From: Bacillus sp. BA3
GTDB lineage: Bacteria; Bacillota; Bacilli; Bacillales; DSM-1321
Assembly: GCA_002835675.1 (NCBI GenBank)
Contig: PIZR01000002.1
Location: 721,878-785,877 of the forward strand
Reading direction: 5' to 3'
DNA length: 64,000 nt
In this document: positions 7,782-17,223 of the stretch, piece after piece
Layout: the number at the start of each line of letters is the position of its first letter
Position numbering within the stretch: position 1 is the stretch's first letter
The notes under the pieces: model-generated
Told to the model about the DNA's origin: nothing
The model's input: only the letters and a program-made list of their open reading frames with translations
Databases searched by the model: none
Made by a program: the position numbers and the translations under genes

Positions 7782-9253
7782 TTGTTCGACTCCTTTTGCG
7801 GTTCATTATCACTGGACTGTATAGCTTGATTCCGCTGCCTTAACATCCCATACGGAAGCTTGAATAAGACTTTTAACATATCCGATTTATTTGGTTTGGA
7901 AAATGGATTCACAAAAGGCTGTCCGAAACTTTCCAAGGAAACCACAACAATCAAGATAAGGAATATTCCCATGAAGAATCCAAACAAGCCTAAAAACGCT
8001 GAACAAGCAAATATGAATAACCTTATAAGAACGATATTTCCAGCAATATTCTGATTGATTAAGGTATAGCTTGAGAGAACTGTAACAGCTATTACTACTA
8101 ACATGGAGGGTGAAGTCAGCCCTGCCCGAATCGCTGCATCACCTATAATCAATCCACCCAACACAGAAACCGTCGGACCTACAGCTTTTGGCAGGCGAAG
8201 ACCAGCTTCTTTAAATAGTTCAAACAATATGATCATCATGAATGCCTCTAAAGAAGCAGGTATCGGTAATCCTTGTCTCGTGATTGAAATCGTCGCAAGA
8301 AGCGAAAAGGGAATTTGGTCGAATTGATAGGAAACTAACGCTATAAAAAAACCAGGTAACGCAACCGTTACAAATAAGGCGACTACACGAATGATGCGCA
8401 TAAAACTAATGTAAAAAAAGCTTGCATGTGCGTCATCAGCAGAATAAAGTAACTGATTAATACTGGTCGGTCCGATCAAGCATGTGGGATTCCCGTCCAC
8501 CAGGATGGCAAAGCGTCCTTGATTCAAGGATTCAACAACATAGTCCGGTCGACCGATATAATCCATTAAAGGGAAGATGGAAAGTTGAGTATCATATAGG
8601 AGTTCTTCAACTTGGTAACTGCTGACTATGATATCAACATTTAATGAATCCAATCGTTTTTTAATATCCAAAAGAATCGAAGGATTAATAATGTCATCTA
8701 TATAAAGTAGCAATATTTTGGTTTTACTTCTTTTCCCGATTGTATATTCAATGCATTTAAGTGTTGACGTTTTTAACCTTTGGCGAATTAAAGACATGTT
8801 ATCCGATATATTCTCAATAAATCCATCTCTAGGTCCGCGAATGGAAGATTCTATATTGGACTCTTCCGGACTACGCTTAGGGGAATTAGCTAATGGAGTA
8901 TAGTAAATTTCATTAGAAGATTCATTAATAATGATTAGGTCTCCTGAAAATAGAATGCTTTCTACTTCCTCTTTTAAATCGGAGTCTTTTTTTAGCGTAC
9001 TGATCTCCATAATATTGCTTAATTGATCAATTGTTAATTCCCCATTTTCTTGAACCGCTTTTGATATTGTAGGCAGTATCACTTCATTGATAAATTGCAT
9101 ATCGACTAAGTTTGGCGCATATAAAAACCCCAACAAATAACGACCTTCAGGATCAAATGTTTTTTTTCTTAAAACAACATCAGAGGAATGTTCGAACCAT
9201 TTTTGGATTTGGTCAATGCAAGAAGGAGTTCCATTCAATTTTCCCTTCCTCAT
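7778..9253 (-). CDS. gerAA: GerA family germinant receptor A subunit
   Basis: 491 aa. A hydrophilic N-terminal half (about 1-260) holds the GRPDYVVESLNQGRFAILVDG segment typical of GerAA, partly quoted here. A membrane half follows, with about five helices from residue 285, including ALPGFFIALVSYQFDQIP and QGLPIPASLEAFMMI. The family forms the core of nutrient-sensing spore receptors in the inner membrane. ATGA overlaps join it to gerAB upstream and gerAC downstream, so subunits are made in fixed ratio. Confidence 0.93.
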   Translation of the reverse strand: MRKGKLNGTPSCIDQIQKWFEHSSDVVLRKKTFDPEGRYLLGFLYAPNLVDMQFINEVILPTISKAVQENGELTIDQLSNIMEISTLKKDSDLKEEVESILFSGDLIIINESSNEIYYTPLANSPKRSPEESNIESSIRGPRDGFIENISDNMSLIRQRLKTSTLKCIEYTIGKRSKTKILLLYIDDIINPSILLDIKKRLDSLNVDIIVSSYQVEELLYDTQLSIFPLMDYIGRPDYVVESLNQGRFAILVDGNPTCLIGPTSINQLLYSADDAHASFFYISFMRIIRVVALFVTVALPGFFIALVSYQFDQIPFSLLATISITRQGLPIPASLEAFMMIILFELFKEAGLRLPKAVGPTVSVLGGLIIGDAAIRAGLTSPSMLVVIAVTVLSSYTLINQNIAGNIVLIRLFIFACSAFLGLFGFFMGIFLILIVVVSLESFGQPFVNPFSKPNKSDMLKVLFKLPYGMLRQRNQAIQSSDNEPQKESNK

Positions 9254-10332
9254 AATGTTTCACCTTTTCCTTTTCCCTTTTTTATAATAAGGAATAACAG
9301 TATAATTGCAGCACTCAAGAGAAACAGACTACTGATCGGAAAGAAATATTTGTATATAAAATAAAAAAATGAAGTGGCATCCCAATGGATTAGCGTTCCA
9401 ATAACAATTAATGAATATAGTGAGAGCAGTATCCACTTCTGATGTTTTGAATTTGAGATTAATTTATATCCTATAAATAAACATAAACTTATTCGAATCA
9501 TGGCACCTGAAAGCCATTGGAAAATGGACAGGAAATCGAGTCGAGTAATATAATAGCCAAACCTTAACAGCTTCCACTGTTCATAAGCTGGATTCCTCAT
9601 TTTAACTGCTTCCACGGAACCAAATTCTGCAATCGCCCCCATCAGGGGTCCTAACGTAAGCATGATTAAAATTACACTAACTAATAAAAGCCACTTGGCT
9701 TTTAGCTTATCTTTCAGGTAAGGAGTCAAAAATAAAAAAACGATAATTTCTAAATATCCTGCACTCGTATACAAAATACCATTTAGAGTATTGCGATACC
9801 CGCTTTCAAATATCGGGAACAATAATTCGTAATTCTTATTACTCGTATTCCCCAGCCCCACAAATATCCCAAAAAAAGTGACGAACGGAAGAAACAGGAG
9901 AGCCAAAGTACTTATGGTGCGTATTCCTTTATAAGTTGCAAAAATACAAATAAAAGTGAATAGGCTAACGACTACGATGTTCGGTATGTCATGAGTATAA
10001 TTAGCTTTTGCCCAAATCACTGTAAACTTGACGGTAATGAAGGCGTTAAATATAAAGTACAACCCAAATGCTATTGTGAAAATATATGTAACAAAAGGTG
10101 TAGACCATTTTTTTAGAAAAGCGATTATATCTTCTTTATCTAGTTTTTTATAAATATAAAAAATAAATAGGGTCCAAACGATACATGGAACAACACTTAT
10201 TATGACACTTATCCATGCGTCGCGTTGAGATGCGGTCAATATATTGGGAAGGAGTAGGACATGTACCATGAATCCTGTATTCATGATGATTAAAACATAG
10301 ATGTGTAAAGCCTGAATGATCTTTTGATCCAT
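9250..10332 (-). CDS. gerAB: GerAB/ArcD/ProY family germinant receptor B subunit
   Basis: 360 aa with about ten membrane helices, an APC-superfamily fold that binds the germinant in GerA-type receptors. It is preceded by a GGGGGG-rich ribosome site and starts the operon, giving the order AB-AA-AC rather than the classical AA-AB-AC. A forespore (sigma-G) promoter is expected. I see no convincing match upstream, only a poor GTATC/CATAAATA pair at 15 bp. The operon occupies the place of rph. Confidence 0.9.
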   Translation of the reverse strand: MDQKIIQALHIYVLIIMNTGFMVHVLLLPNILTASQRDAWISVIISVVPCIVWTLFIFYIYKKLDKEDIIAFLKKWSTPFVTYIFTIAFGLYFIFNAFITVKFTVIWAKANYTHDIPNIVVVSLFTFICIFATYKGIRTISTLALLFLPFVTFFGIFVGLGNTSNKNYELLFPIFESGYRNTLNGILYTSAGYLEIIVFLFLTPYLKDKLKAKWLLLVSVILIMLTLGPLMGAIAEFGSVEAVKMRNPAYEQWKLLRFGYYITRLDFLSIFQWLSGAMIRISLCLFIGYKLISNSKHQKWILLSLYSLIVIGTLIHWDATSFFYFIYKYFFPISSLFLLSAAIILLFLIIKKGKGKGETL

Positions 10333-10498
10333 AATATCCCCCCATTAATTACACGATTAAAAGTAATTTCCCCTTTTAAAAATTTATTTATGTAAAAACT
10401 TTCTCTTGATACTAGAAATGCTTGGCGGCGGTATTAGTATTCAACTAAAAACAATGTATACAACAGGTGCAATAACAGCGTGGTAATTCAATTGTGGA

Positions 10499-10530
10499 AT
10501 AAAAAATAGAGGCAGCTGCAGGCTGCCTCA
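10499..10530 (-). terminator. terminator of gerM
   Basis: GAGGCAGC and GCTGCCTC form a perfect 8-bp stem, followed on the minus strand by TATTTTTTATT. Confidence 0.85.
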
Positions 10531-10557
10531 TTGTGATTTCCAGATATAAATTGCTCT

Positions 10558-11637
10558 TTAAAAACTACCTGTGTTGACTTTCTCTGGACGGACCACTGGT
10601 TCGGATAATTTCTTGCCTTCTTCATTAAGAACATCTGCGCTGCCCTGCACTTGCACTTCAACGCTTTCAATTCCTTTCTGTTCCGTTAAGGAAAGGACCA
10701 AGGCATCAAGGACTTCTTGTGATACCTTTTTCTCTTTAAAGCTTCCAAGGATATTTTCATTAAAATTGAGGCTGACCTTACCTTCTGCGACTTTAGGCTC
10801 GTCAAGTAAAGCTACATCACTCATGAACCCTGTTTGCAGGCTTGAACCTGAAGGACTCTTCGTTAATTCCTGAATGACCGCTGTTACATTATCAGACACC
10901 GTTTCGCTGATCCTGCGTGTCACCGGAACATAATAGGTGTACTCCTCGTCACCGCCTACATAATAAACGGTCAGTGATTTGGTATTGGAAATGTCGACTA
11001 CGTCACTCGTATCGATATTGATTCCTGACGACCTTGAGACATTCTCATCTATCGGTGTGCCATTGACAGGCATTTCGGATATATCTTCCCCATTAATTCT
11101 CATTTGGATTTTCTCGACCGAGTCGAATTGTGTCAGTGTCCATGTAATGGCTTGGAGGATTTTAAGTTCATCCTCTTTTTGATAATTTTTGAACTCCGGC
11201 GAAAAGTCCGCCACAGCCACTCCGTCTTTAATGTTCACGCTTATTTGGGTATCGGCAGGAATGACGGCCCTGAATCCATTCGGAAGTTTATCCGTGACAG
11301 GTCCGTTAGTGACAAGGTAATCAAGGGCCTGTTTGGCGACAGCTTCCGATTTAGGAAGTTCCAATGTTTGTGGAACCACATACCCGCTTTTATCAATTAA
11401 ATATAACTCCGTCTTCACTGTTTTCGTTTCAACAGCGCCCTCTTCTCCATCAGTCGCGGGCTTTTCCTCACCATTCATTTCTGTTTCTTTTAATGAAGAT
11501 TCATCCTCGACTAATGAAACATCCTTTGGCGGATCTATTTCCTTTTTCTCTTCACCGCCAAATAATCCGCAGCCTGAAAGCCAAAAAGAAGATGCCAGAA
11601 TGGTCACAGCCATTGTTACTTTTGATTTATTGGACAT
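10558..11637 (-). CDS. gerM: GerM sporulation/germination lipoprotein
   Basis: 359 aa with a lipoprotein signal (SFWLSGC, Cys23), an acidic linker, and two GerMN domains at about 100-195 and 235-340. In B. subtilis GerM helps hold the SpoIIIAG/SpoIIQ channel and is needed for normal cortex and germination. It is made by the mother cell. TAGGAGTG precedes the ATG. In B. subtilis it is followed by rph; here a terminator and then the gerA-type operon follow. Confidence 0.93.
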   Translation of the reverse strand: MSNKSKVTMAVTILASSFWLSGCGLFGGEEKKEIDPPKDVSLVEDESSLKETEMNGEEKPATDGEEGAVETKTVKTELYLIDKSGYVVPQTLELPKSEAVAKQALDYLVTNGPVTDKLPNGFRAVIPADTQISVNIKDGVAVADFSPEFKNYQKEDELKILQAITWTLTQFDSVEKIQMRINGEDISEMPVNGTPIDENVSRSSGINIDTSDVVDISNTKSLTVYYVGGDEEYTYYVPVTRRISETVSDNVTAVIQELTKSPSGSSLQTGFMSDVALLDEPKVAEGKVSLNFNENILGSFKEKKVSQEVLDALVLSLTEQKGIESVEVQVQGSADVLNEEGKKLSEPVVRPEKVNTGSF

Positions 11638-11699
11638 AAAATCACTCCTAGGACAGTTTGTACTCCTATTTATACGAGCCCTAGGGGAAAATAGACCAA

Positions 11700-12050
11700 T
11701 TATTTTTCTCTTTGATAATGGGGCTGGGCAATTTGCCCGTTTGTCAGCTTCACTGGGATTTCGGGACTACCTGAATGGAACAATCGAATCCGATTCCCCA
11801 ATATAACCGGAATGATGGACAGAATCATTTCATCCACCTGCGTTTCCCTTATGAAATCACTCACTAATTCTGCACTGCCGACAAGCCAGATCCTTGAACC
11901 TTCTTTCTGTCTTCCGATGAAATCACCTACATCTTCATCCATAACCCTTTCGCACTTCTTGAAAGCAGGCTTTATGTTGATAGGGAAATTCTTGTTCCAA
12001 AATATGAATCTGTCATATGTCTCATAATCACCGTATCGATACTAACACCG
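11700..12050 (-). pseudogene. decayed dihydrofolate-reductase-family (RibD C-domain) gene
   Basis: The intact part (11700-11942) reads IWLVGSAELVSDFIRE and MILSIIPVILGNRIRLF, the C-terminal half of YwjB/YyaP-type RibD_C proteins. Upstream the same frame continues as GDYETYDRFIFWNKNFP but meets a TAG. An earlier family motif, SIDTVIM, appears in another frame. The N-terminal NADPH-binding start is missing, and the copy runs up to the racE terminator. There is no credible ribosome site. This is a broken gene left between gerM and racE. Confidence 0.75.
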
Positions 12051-12063
12051 TCTGTTCAAGACA

Positions 12064-12093
12064 AGAAAAAAAGACTTCCAAATGGAAGTCTTA
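12064..12093 (-). terminator. terminator of racE
   Basis: AAGACTTCC and GGAAGTCTT form a 9-bp stem with an ATTT loop, followed by TTTTTTC on the minus strand. Confidence 0.85.
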
Positions 12094-12894
12094 TAAGTGA
12101 TCGATTTTAATTGTTTCAATGGTATTGACATGAATACCGAGCCAGCTCGACGCGATGGAACCAAACATGTCTCTGGAACCGGTTGTATAAAAGCGATGAA
12201 CTGGGCGGAGCTTGCTTTTATTGATTAATTTATAGTAATCCAAAATGACACTTGCCTCACGGGCGGTTTCTTCCCCAGAGGAAATGACTTGTACTTCATC
12301 CCCCATATAGGAAGAGATTACAGGCCCCAGCAGTGGATAATGGGTACATCCAAGGATCAATGTATCGATCTTCGTTTTCTTCAACGGGTTCAAGGTTTGT
12401 GCCACGACCCTATTGACGATACCCCCTTCAAACTCCCCGCTTTCTACGATTGGGACAAATTTCGGGCATGCTAAACTATCTACTTTCACATCGGAATTGA
12501 TGGAGGCAAGCGCGTCGTCATATGCTTTGCTTTTCACCGTGCCTTCCGTACCAATCACGCCAATATGCAAGGAATCAGAAACTTTCAATGCCGCCCTTGC
12601 CCCTGGATGGATGACACCCAACACCGGAATCGGAAGTGTTGCCCTGATTTCATCCAGTACAGCTGCAGTCGCTGTATTGCAGGCGATGATCAGCATTTTT
12701 ATTTCCTTCTTCATCAAAAACCTCGTCATTTGCCATGTAAAGGTTTGGACATCTTTTTTGGTCCTCGGCCCATAAGGGCATCTTGCTGTATCACCTAAGT
12801 AAATTATATTTTCATTTGGAAGCTGACGCATGACTTCTTTAGCTACTGTCAAACCGCCTACCCCTGAATCAATGATGCCTATCGGTTGTTTCAA
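12091..12894 (-). CDS. racE: glutamate racemase
   Basis: 267 aa. It converts L-glutamate to D-glutamate for peptidoglycan. The two catalytic cysteines are Cys72 in ACNTATA and Cys183 in LGCTHYPLL. The [10 protein letters not shown] start supplies Asp9, and CPYGPR is near 39-44. The chromosomal position between gerM and ysmB is as in B. subtilis racE. It begins 11 bp after ysmB, so the two are likely one transcript. Confidence 0.97.
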   Translation of the reverse strand: MKQPIGIIDSGVGGLTVAKEVMRQLPNENIIYLGDTARCPYGPRTKKDVQTFTWQMTRFLMKKEIKMLIIACNTATAAVLDEIRATLPIPVLGVIHPGARAALKVSDSLHIGVIGTEGTVKSKAYDDALASINSDVKVDSLACPKFVPIVESGEFEGGIVNRVVAQTLNPLKKTKIDTLILGCTHYPLLGPVISSYMGDEVQVISSGEETAREASVILDYYKLINKSKLRPVHRFYTTGSRDMFGSIASSWLGIHVNTIETIKIDHL

Positions 12895-12904
12895 AAAACT
12901 CGCC

Positions 12905-13348
12905 TCATTTTTCTTTCATTTCTTGATGTAGTTTTACTAGAATCCCTTTGAGGGACATGATGTCAGATTCGTTAAAATTGACTAACACGCCACTCAAGTA
13001 CTGCTGCCGCTTATTAATCACTTCTTCGATTATCCGTTCACCTTCTTCAAGAAGGTGAATTCGAACCACACGCCGGTCCTTTTCATCCCTGACACGCTGG
13101 ACAAGCTGATGTTTCTCCATGCGGTCAATCAGATCCGTCGTTGTGCTGAAGGCGAGAAACATCTTCGTGGACAATTCGCCAATCGTCATGTCACCTGATT
13201 CAAAAAGCCATTGCAAAGCCACGAATTGAGGAATGGTAATTTTATAATCATGGAGAATTTCTCTTCCCCTTTGTTTAAGCCATGACGATACATAGCGCAA
13301 TTCCCTCTCGATATCGGCTACATACGCCGCCTGCTTCTCTTCATCCAT
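12905..13348 (-). CDS. ysmB: MarR-family regulator YsmB
   Basis: 147 aa from ATG 13348, which has GGGGAG eight bases upstream. An ATG eleven codons earlier lacks a ribosome site. The winged helix is clear: [21 protein letters not shown] as recognition region, and [13 protein letters not shown] as wing. MarR proteins are dimeric repressors that respond to small ligands; the YsmB targets are not known. It is co-transcribed with racE. Confidence 0.85.
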   Translation of the reverse strand: MDEEKQAAYVADIERELRYVSSWLKQRGREILHDYKITIPQFVALQWLFESGDMTIGELSTKMFLAFSTTTDLIDRMEKHQLVQRVRDEKDRRVVRIHLLEEGERIIEEVINKRQQYLSGVLVNFNESDIMSLKGILVKLHQEMKEK

Positions 13349-13569
13349 ACACACAGCTCCCCACTTCATGAAACTTATCATACTACCATTTTGGATGAAA
13401 GTGAAATGATTTTCAAGATTGATTACCTGGAATCATAATGAAACGCTCTCATAAAAATAAGCAGCATCCAAAGAAGTCAAAACAACTAATTTGTTTTGCC
13501 CTTCCTTATATGCTGCCAATGAACGGGAGAGAAAATATTTATAAGGCTTACGTATTAAGAGTTAACACA

Positions 13570-13794
13570 TTAAAGCTTAAGTTCTCCCATACGAAGGAGT
13601 TCTATGACTGCCTGCGAACGTCCTTTAACTCCAAGCTTCTGCATCGCATTCGAAATATGGTTTCGAACTGTTTTTTCGCTAATAAACAATTCACCTGCGA
13701 TTTCTTTTGTTGTTTTGTCTTGTACTAGTAACTCAAATACTTCTTTTTCTCTTTTGGTGAGTAGTGGCTTATGAGTGAATTCGTTCTCCTTCAA
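13570..13794 (-). CDS. gerE: GerE, late mother-cell transcription factor
   Basis: 74 aa, a stand-alone LuxR-type helix-turn-helix, nearly identical in length and sequence to B. subtilis GerE (LLTKREKEVFELLVQDKTTK; EKTVRNHISNAMQKLGV). It activates and represses coat genes late in sporulation. The start is TTG, with AGGAGGG about ten bases ahead, giving the canonical MKENEF start. A sigma-K promoter lies upstream at 13858-13886. Confidence 0.97.
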   Translation of the reverse strand: MKENEFTHKPLLTKREKEVFELLVQDKTTKEIAGELFISEKTVRNHISNAMQKLGVKGRSQAVIELLRMGELKL

Positions 13795-13857
13795 GTAATG
13801 TTACCCTCCTTGCCTTCACCAGCATAAAACCCGGAGTGGGTGTCTATTTAGTCAAGA

Positions 13858-13886
13858 TATAGTATGTCGGCTGGGGCAATGGAGTG
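13858..13886 (-). promoter_or_regulatory. sigma-K promoter of gerE
   Basis: On the minus strand the -10 is CATACTATA (13858-13866), an exact fit to CATANNNTA. An AC dinucleotide in CACTCC stands 17 bp upstream. B. subtilis gerE is sigma-K dependent. Confidence 0.7.
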
Positions 13887-13916
13887 ACTATTTTACTTGT
13901 CTAAATGTAAATATTT

Positions 13917-14390
13917 TTAGGAATGTTCCAGCACAGTTTGCCACATCGAGTGCTTCATCTCTTCCGTCCAAGGTATCGGCTTTCCGGTGGCCTTGGAGAC
14001 TTGTACAATCGTCCCCCTGCCCGTTAAACAAATTGATCCATCCTGTTTGGTCCCCATATAATGTATGTCCACTGAAGAATTTCCGATATGGTCAGCTTTC
14101 ACATGGATCGTCAATCGATCATTGAAAAAAACCTGCTTCAGGTAATCACACTGTAAGTTAGCAACAACCGGCATCTCACCGCATTCAGCAGAGGTCCAAT
14201 CCGACATGAATCCCATGCTATTGAAATACTCAATCCGTGCTTCCTCAAAATAAGTAAAAGGAATCGTGTTATTCAAGTGCCCAAACATATCAGTTTCTGA
14301 AAAGCGGACCTTAATCTCATGTTTAAAGGAAAAATCATTGATCCACTCCGTTATATTATCGATATATGATATTTTGCCCAACTTGTGCAC
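13917..14390 (-). CDS. ysmA: YsmA hot-dog acyl-CoA thioesterase
   Basis: 157 aa of the 4-hydroxybenzoyl-CoA/YbgC thioesterase type. The active-site region is RFSETDMFGHLNNT, with the catalytic Asp, followed by FEEARIEYF. It should hydrolyse acyl-CoA esters. The start is uncertain: GTG at 14390 is used here, but AAAGG is only two bases away, and a TTG at 14381 is the alternative. A FadR-type operator stands just upstream, suggesting control with fatty-acid degradation. Confidence 0.8.
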   Translation of the reverse strand: MHKLGKISYIDNITEWINDFSFKHEIKVRFSETDMFGHLNNTIPFTYFEEARIEYFNSMGFMSDWTSAECGEMPVVANLQCDYLKQVFFNDRLTIHVKADHIGNSSVDIHYMGTKQDGSICLTGRGTIVQVSKATGKPIPWTEEMKHSMWQTVLEHS

Positions 14391-14403
14391 ACCCTTTCTG
14401 AAA

Positions 14404-14421
14404 TGAATGACTATTCACTCA
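14404..14421. promoter_or_regulatory. FadR-type operator in front of ysmA
   Basis: TGAATGACTATTCACTCA differs from the B. subtilis FadR consensus TGAATGAMTANTCATTCA at one position. It lies directly downstream of a TATAAA-like -10 (about 14422-14427) and 13 bp before the ysmA start, a repressing position. Confidence 0.7.
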
Positions 14422-14562
14422 TTTTATAAGAAAAAAGCCATAATGAAAAGTATTTTATATTGGAAGATGTTTAATTTTATCATTCTCACTTCATTAATTT
14501 AGTCATTCAGCATTTGCGGGTGCCACAAATCATTTTACACATCAATCCAAGCTATCAATCGA

Positions 14563-14600
14563 TAAAAAAAGAACCCATATCATAAGATATAGGTTCTTTC
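14563..14600 (-). terminator. terminator of sdhCAB
   Basis: AGAACCTATATC pairs with GATATGGGTTCT around a TTAT loop and is followed on the minus strand by a T-run. Confidence 0.85.
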
Positions 14601-14610
14601 ATGTTCATTA

Positions 14611-15384
14611 TTAAACTTCATCGCTGCCGAAGAAGTTACGGAATTGTTGGATCGTAGTATCACGGTTCAACGCTGCAATCGAAGTAGTTAATGGAATGCC
14701 TTTAGGGCAAGACTGCACACAGTTTTGTGAGTTACCGCAGTTTGCAAGTCCTCCATCACCCATGATTGTATTTAAACGTTCAGCTTTGTTCATTGCACCT
14801 GTTGGATGTGCGTTGAACAACCGAACTTGTGATAATGGTTGTGGCCCCATGAAGTCTGAATTGCTGTTTACGTTCGGACAAGCTTCCAAACAAACACCGC
14901 AAGTCATACATTTAGATAACTCGTAAGCCCATTGACGTTTCTTTTCTGGCATACGCGGTCCCGGTCCAAGATTGTATGTTCCATCGATTGGAATCCATGC
15001 TTTTACCTTTTTCAATGAGTCGAACATACGGCTGCGATCGACTTGCAGGTCACGAACAACAGGGAATGTACGCATTGGAGCTAGACGAACTGGCTGCTCC
15101 AATTGATCGATAAGAGCTGTACATGATTGTCTTGGTTTACCATTGATAACCATTGAACAAGCACCACATACCTCTTCAAGACAGTTCATGTCCCATGCGA
15201 TTGCTGTAGTGTGCTTGCCTTGTACAGTTACCGGATTACGACGAATTTCCATAAGAGCCGAAATTACGTTCATATTCGGGCGGTATGCTAATTCGAATTC
15301 CTCATCATAAGGAGCTGAATCCGGTGTATCTTGACGAGTGATTATAAAACGGACTGTTTTAGTCTCAGATTTAGTTTCAACCAT
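14611..15384 (-). CDS. sdhB: succinate dehydrogenase iron-sulfur subunit
   Basis: 257 aa. It carries the three iron-sulfur clusters between flavin and quinone: 2Fe-2S (Cys68, 73, 76, 88), 4Fe-4S (Cys159, 162, 165 and 226) and 3Fe-4S (Cys169, 216, 222). It works with SdhA on the inner face of the membrane in the citric acid cycle and respiratory chain. It is the last gene of sdhCAB, 17 bp after sdhA, and is followed by a strong terminator. Confidence 0.97.
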   Translation of the reverse strand: MVETKSETKTVRFIITRQDTPDSAPYDEEFELAYRPNMNVISALMEIRRNPVTVQGKHTTAIAWDMNCLEEVCGACSMVINGKPRQSCTALIDQLEQPVRLAPMRTFPVVRDLQVDRSRMFDSLKKVKAWIPIDGTYNLGPGPRMPEKKRQWAYELSKCMTCGVCLEACPNVNSNSDFMGPQPLSQVRLFNAHPTGAMNKAERLNTIMGDGGLANCGNSQNCVQSCPKGIPLTTSIAALNRDTTIQQFRNFFGSDEV

Positions 15385-15401
15385 TTTTTTGCTCCCCCTC
15401 T

Positions 15402-17153
15402 TTAGTGTTTCGTAGTGTAGTCACGTTTACGCGGTGCGATCAGTGATACATCAATATCTTCATAATGGAATTCAGGTGCTTGATCCAAGCCTTTGAATGT
15501 TGCCATAGTAGTTTTCATGAATTCCTCATCATTACGTTCTGGGAAATCAGGTTTGTAATGCGCTCCGCGGCTTTCGTCACGGTTTAACGCACCGATTGTG
15601 ATTACACGAGCCAATTGCATCATGTTTTGCAGCTGTCTAGTGAATGCAGCTCCTTGGTTACTCCATTTAGCCGTGTCATTGATGTTAATTTTCTTGTAAC
15701 GTTCCATCAGCTCAAGAATCTTGTTATCCGTTTCTTTCAGCTTGTCATTGTAACGAACTACAGTAACATGCTGTGTCATCCACTCACCAAGTTCTTTGTG
15801 AAGGACGTACGCATTTTCGTTACCATCAAGAGACATGACTTCATTCCATTTCTCTTGTTCTTGTTTTTCGTACCCTTCATACAATGAAGAAGGAATGGAT
15901 TCTGAAGTTTTATCAAGGCCTTCAATATATTTAACGGCGTTCGGTCCAGCGACTGAACCACCATAGATTGCAGAAAGAAGTGAGTTAGCACCAAGACGGT
16001 TACCGCCATGTTGTGAGTAATCACACTCACCTGCAGCGAATAAACCTTTGATGTTAGTCATTTGGTCATAATCTACCCAAAGTCCGCCCATAGAATAGTG
16101 AACGGCAGGGAAAATTTTCATTGGAACTTTACGAGGATCTTCACCCATGAATTTCTCGTAGATTTCAATGATTCCGCCAAGTTTAATATCAAGTAATTTC
16201 GGATCTTTATGTGATAGATCCAGGTAAACCATGTTTTCTCCATTAATGCCAAGCTTCATGTTCATGCAGACGTCGAAGATTTCACGAGTCGCGATATCAC
16301 GAGGTACTAGATTACCATAAGCAGGGTATTTTTCTTCAAGGAAATACCAAGGTTTTCCGTCTTTATATGTCCAGATACGTCCACCTTCACCACGAGCGGA
16401 TTCACTCATTAGACGAAGTTTGTCATCTCCAGGGATTGCTGTCGGGTGAATTTGAATGAACTCACCATTTGCATAATTTACACCTTGTTGATAAACGATG
16501 GAAGCTGCTGAACCTGTATTGATCATTGAGTTAGTTGATTTACCGAAAATGATTCCAGGGCCGCCGCTCGCCATGATGACTGCGTCTCCAGGGAATGATT
16601 TGATTTCCATTGAAGTCAGGTTTTGAGCTACGATACCGCGTGCTGTTTGCTCATCATCGATTACAGCTCCAAGGAATTCCCAGCCTTCATATTTCGTTAC
16701 AAGGCCTTCAACTTCATAACGGCGAACCTGCTCGTCCAATGCGTAAAGTAATTGCTGACCAGTTGTTGCACCAGCGAATGCTGTACGGCTATGTTGAGTA
16801 CCACCGAAACGACGGAAATCAAGAAGACCTTCCGGAGTACGGTTGAACATAACACCCATACGGTCAAACATATGGATGATCGATGGTGCTGCTTCGCACA
16901 TCGCTTTAACCGGCGGTTGGTTAGCCAAGAAATCTCCGCCATAAACTGTATCGTCGAAGTGGATATATGGAGAATCCCCTTCACCTTTTGTATTTACTGC
17001 CCCGTTGATTCCGCCTTGGGCACAAACTGAGTGAGAGCGTTTAACAGGCACTAAAGAAAATAAATCAACCTGTTGTCCCAGCTCTGCTGCTTTGATCGTA
17101 GCCATTAATCCAGCTAGACCTCCACCAACGATAACTATTTTACCTTTACCCAA
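15402..17153 (-). CDS. sdhA: succinate dehydrogenase flavoprotein subunit
   Basis: About 583 aa; oxidises succinate to fumarate. The FAD fold GGGLAGLMA is near the start, the covalent FAD histidine is in KRSHSVCAQGG, and the catalytic core has HPTAIPG and SARGEGGRIW. I place the start at TTG 17153, with AAGGGAGTG six bases ahead. A longer TTG frame from 17183 would put that ribosome site inside the gene. The B. subtilis length (586) agrees. Middle gene of sdhCAB. Confidence 0.95.
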   Translation of the reverse strand: MGKGKIVIVGGGLAGLMATIKAAELGQQVDLFSLVPVKRSHSVCAQGGINGAVNTKGEGDSPYIHFDDTVYGGDFLANQPPVKAMCEAAPSIIHMFDRMGVMFNRTPEGLLDFRRFGGTQHSRTAFAGATTGQQLLYALDEQVRRYEVEGLVTKYEGWEFLGAVIDDEQTARGIVAQNLTSMEIKSFPGDAVIMASGGPGIIFGKSTNSMINTGSAASIVYQQGVNYANGEFIQIHPTAIPGDDKLRLMSESARGEGGRIWTYKDGKPWYFLEEKYPAYGNLVPRDIATREIFDVCMNMKLGINGENMVYLDLSHKDPKLLDIKLGGIIEIYEKFMGEDPRKVPMKIFPAVHYSMGGLWVDYDQMTNIKGLFAAGECDYSQHGGNRLGANSLLSAIYGGSVAGPNAVKYIEGLDKTSESIPSSLYEGYEKQEQEKWNEVMSLDGNENAYVLHKELGEWMTQHVTVVRYNDKLKETDNKILELMERYKKININDTAKWSNQGAAFTRQLQNMMQLARVITIGALNRDESRGAHYKPDFPERNDEEFMKTTMATFKGLDQAPEFHYEDIDVSLIAPRKRDYTTKH

Positions 17154-17223
17154 TTCTGTCACTCCCTTATTTCCATTAGCCAAGCTATGTTTTTCCTAAT
17201 TCTTATAAATGAACTCTATCTTC

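Noticed and set aside
10340..10440. Sigma-G promoter for the ger operon
   Set aside because: The best candidate (GTATC and CATAAATA) has 15 bp spacing and poor fit; not strong enough to list.
11333..11806. 157-codon plus-strand frame
   Set aside because: It is antisense to gerM and the DHFR-type remnant and lacks a start signal.
13438..13728. Plus-strand frame of 96 codons
   Set aside because: It has no ribosome site and most of it is antisense to gerE, a certain gene.
14495..14513. Second FadR site near ysmA
   Set aside because: Only the right half (TAGTCATTCA) fits; the left half does not.
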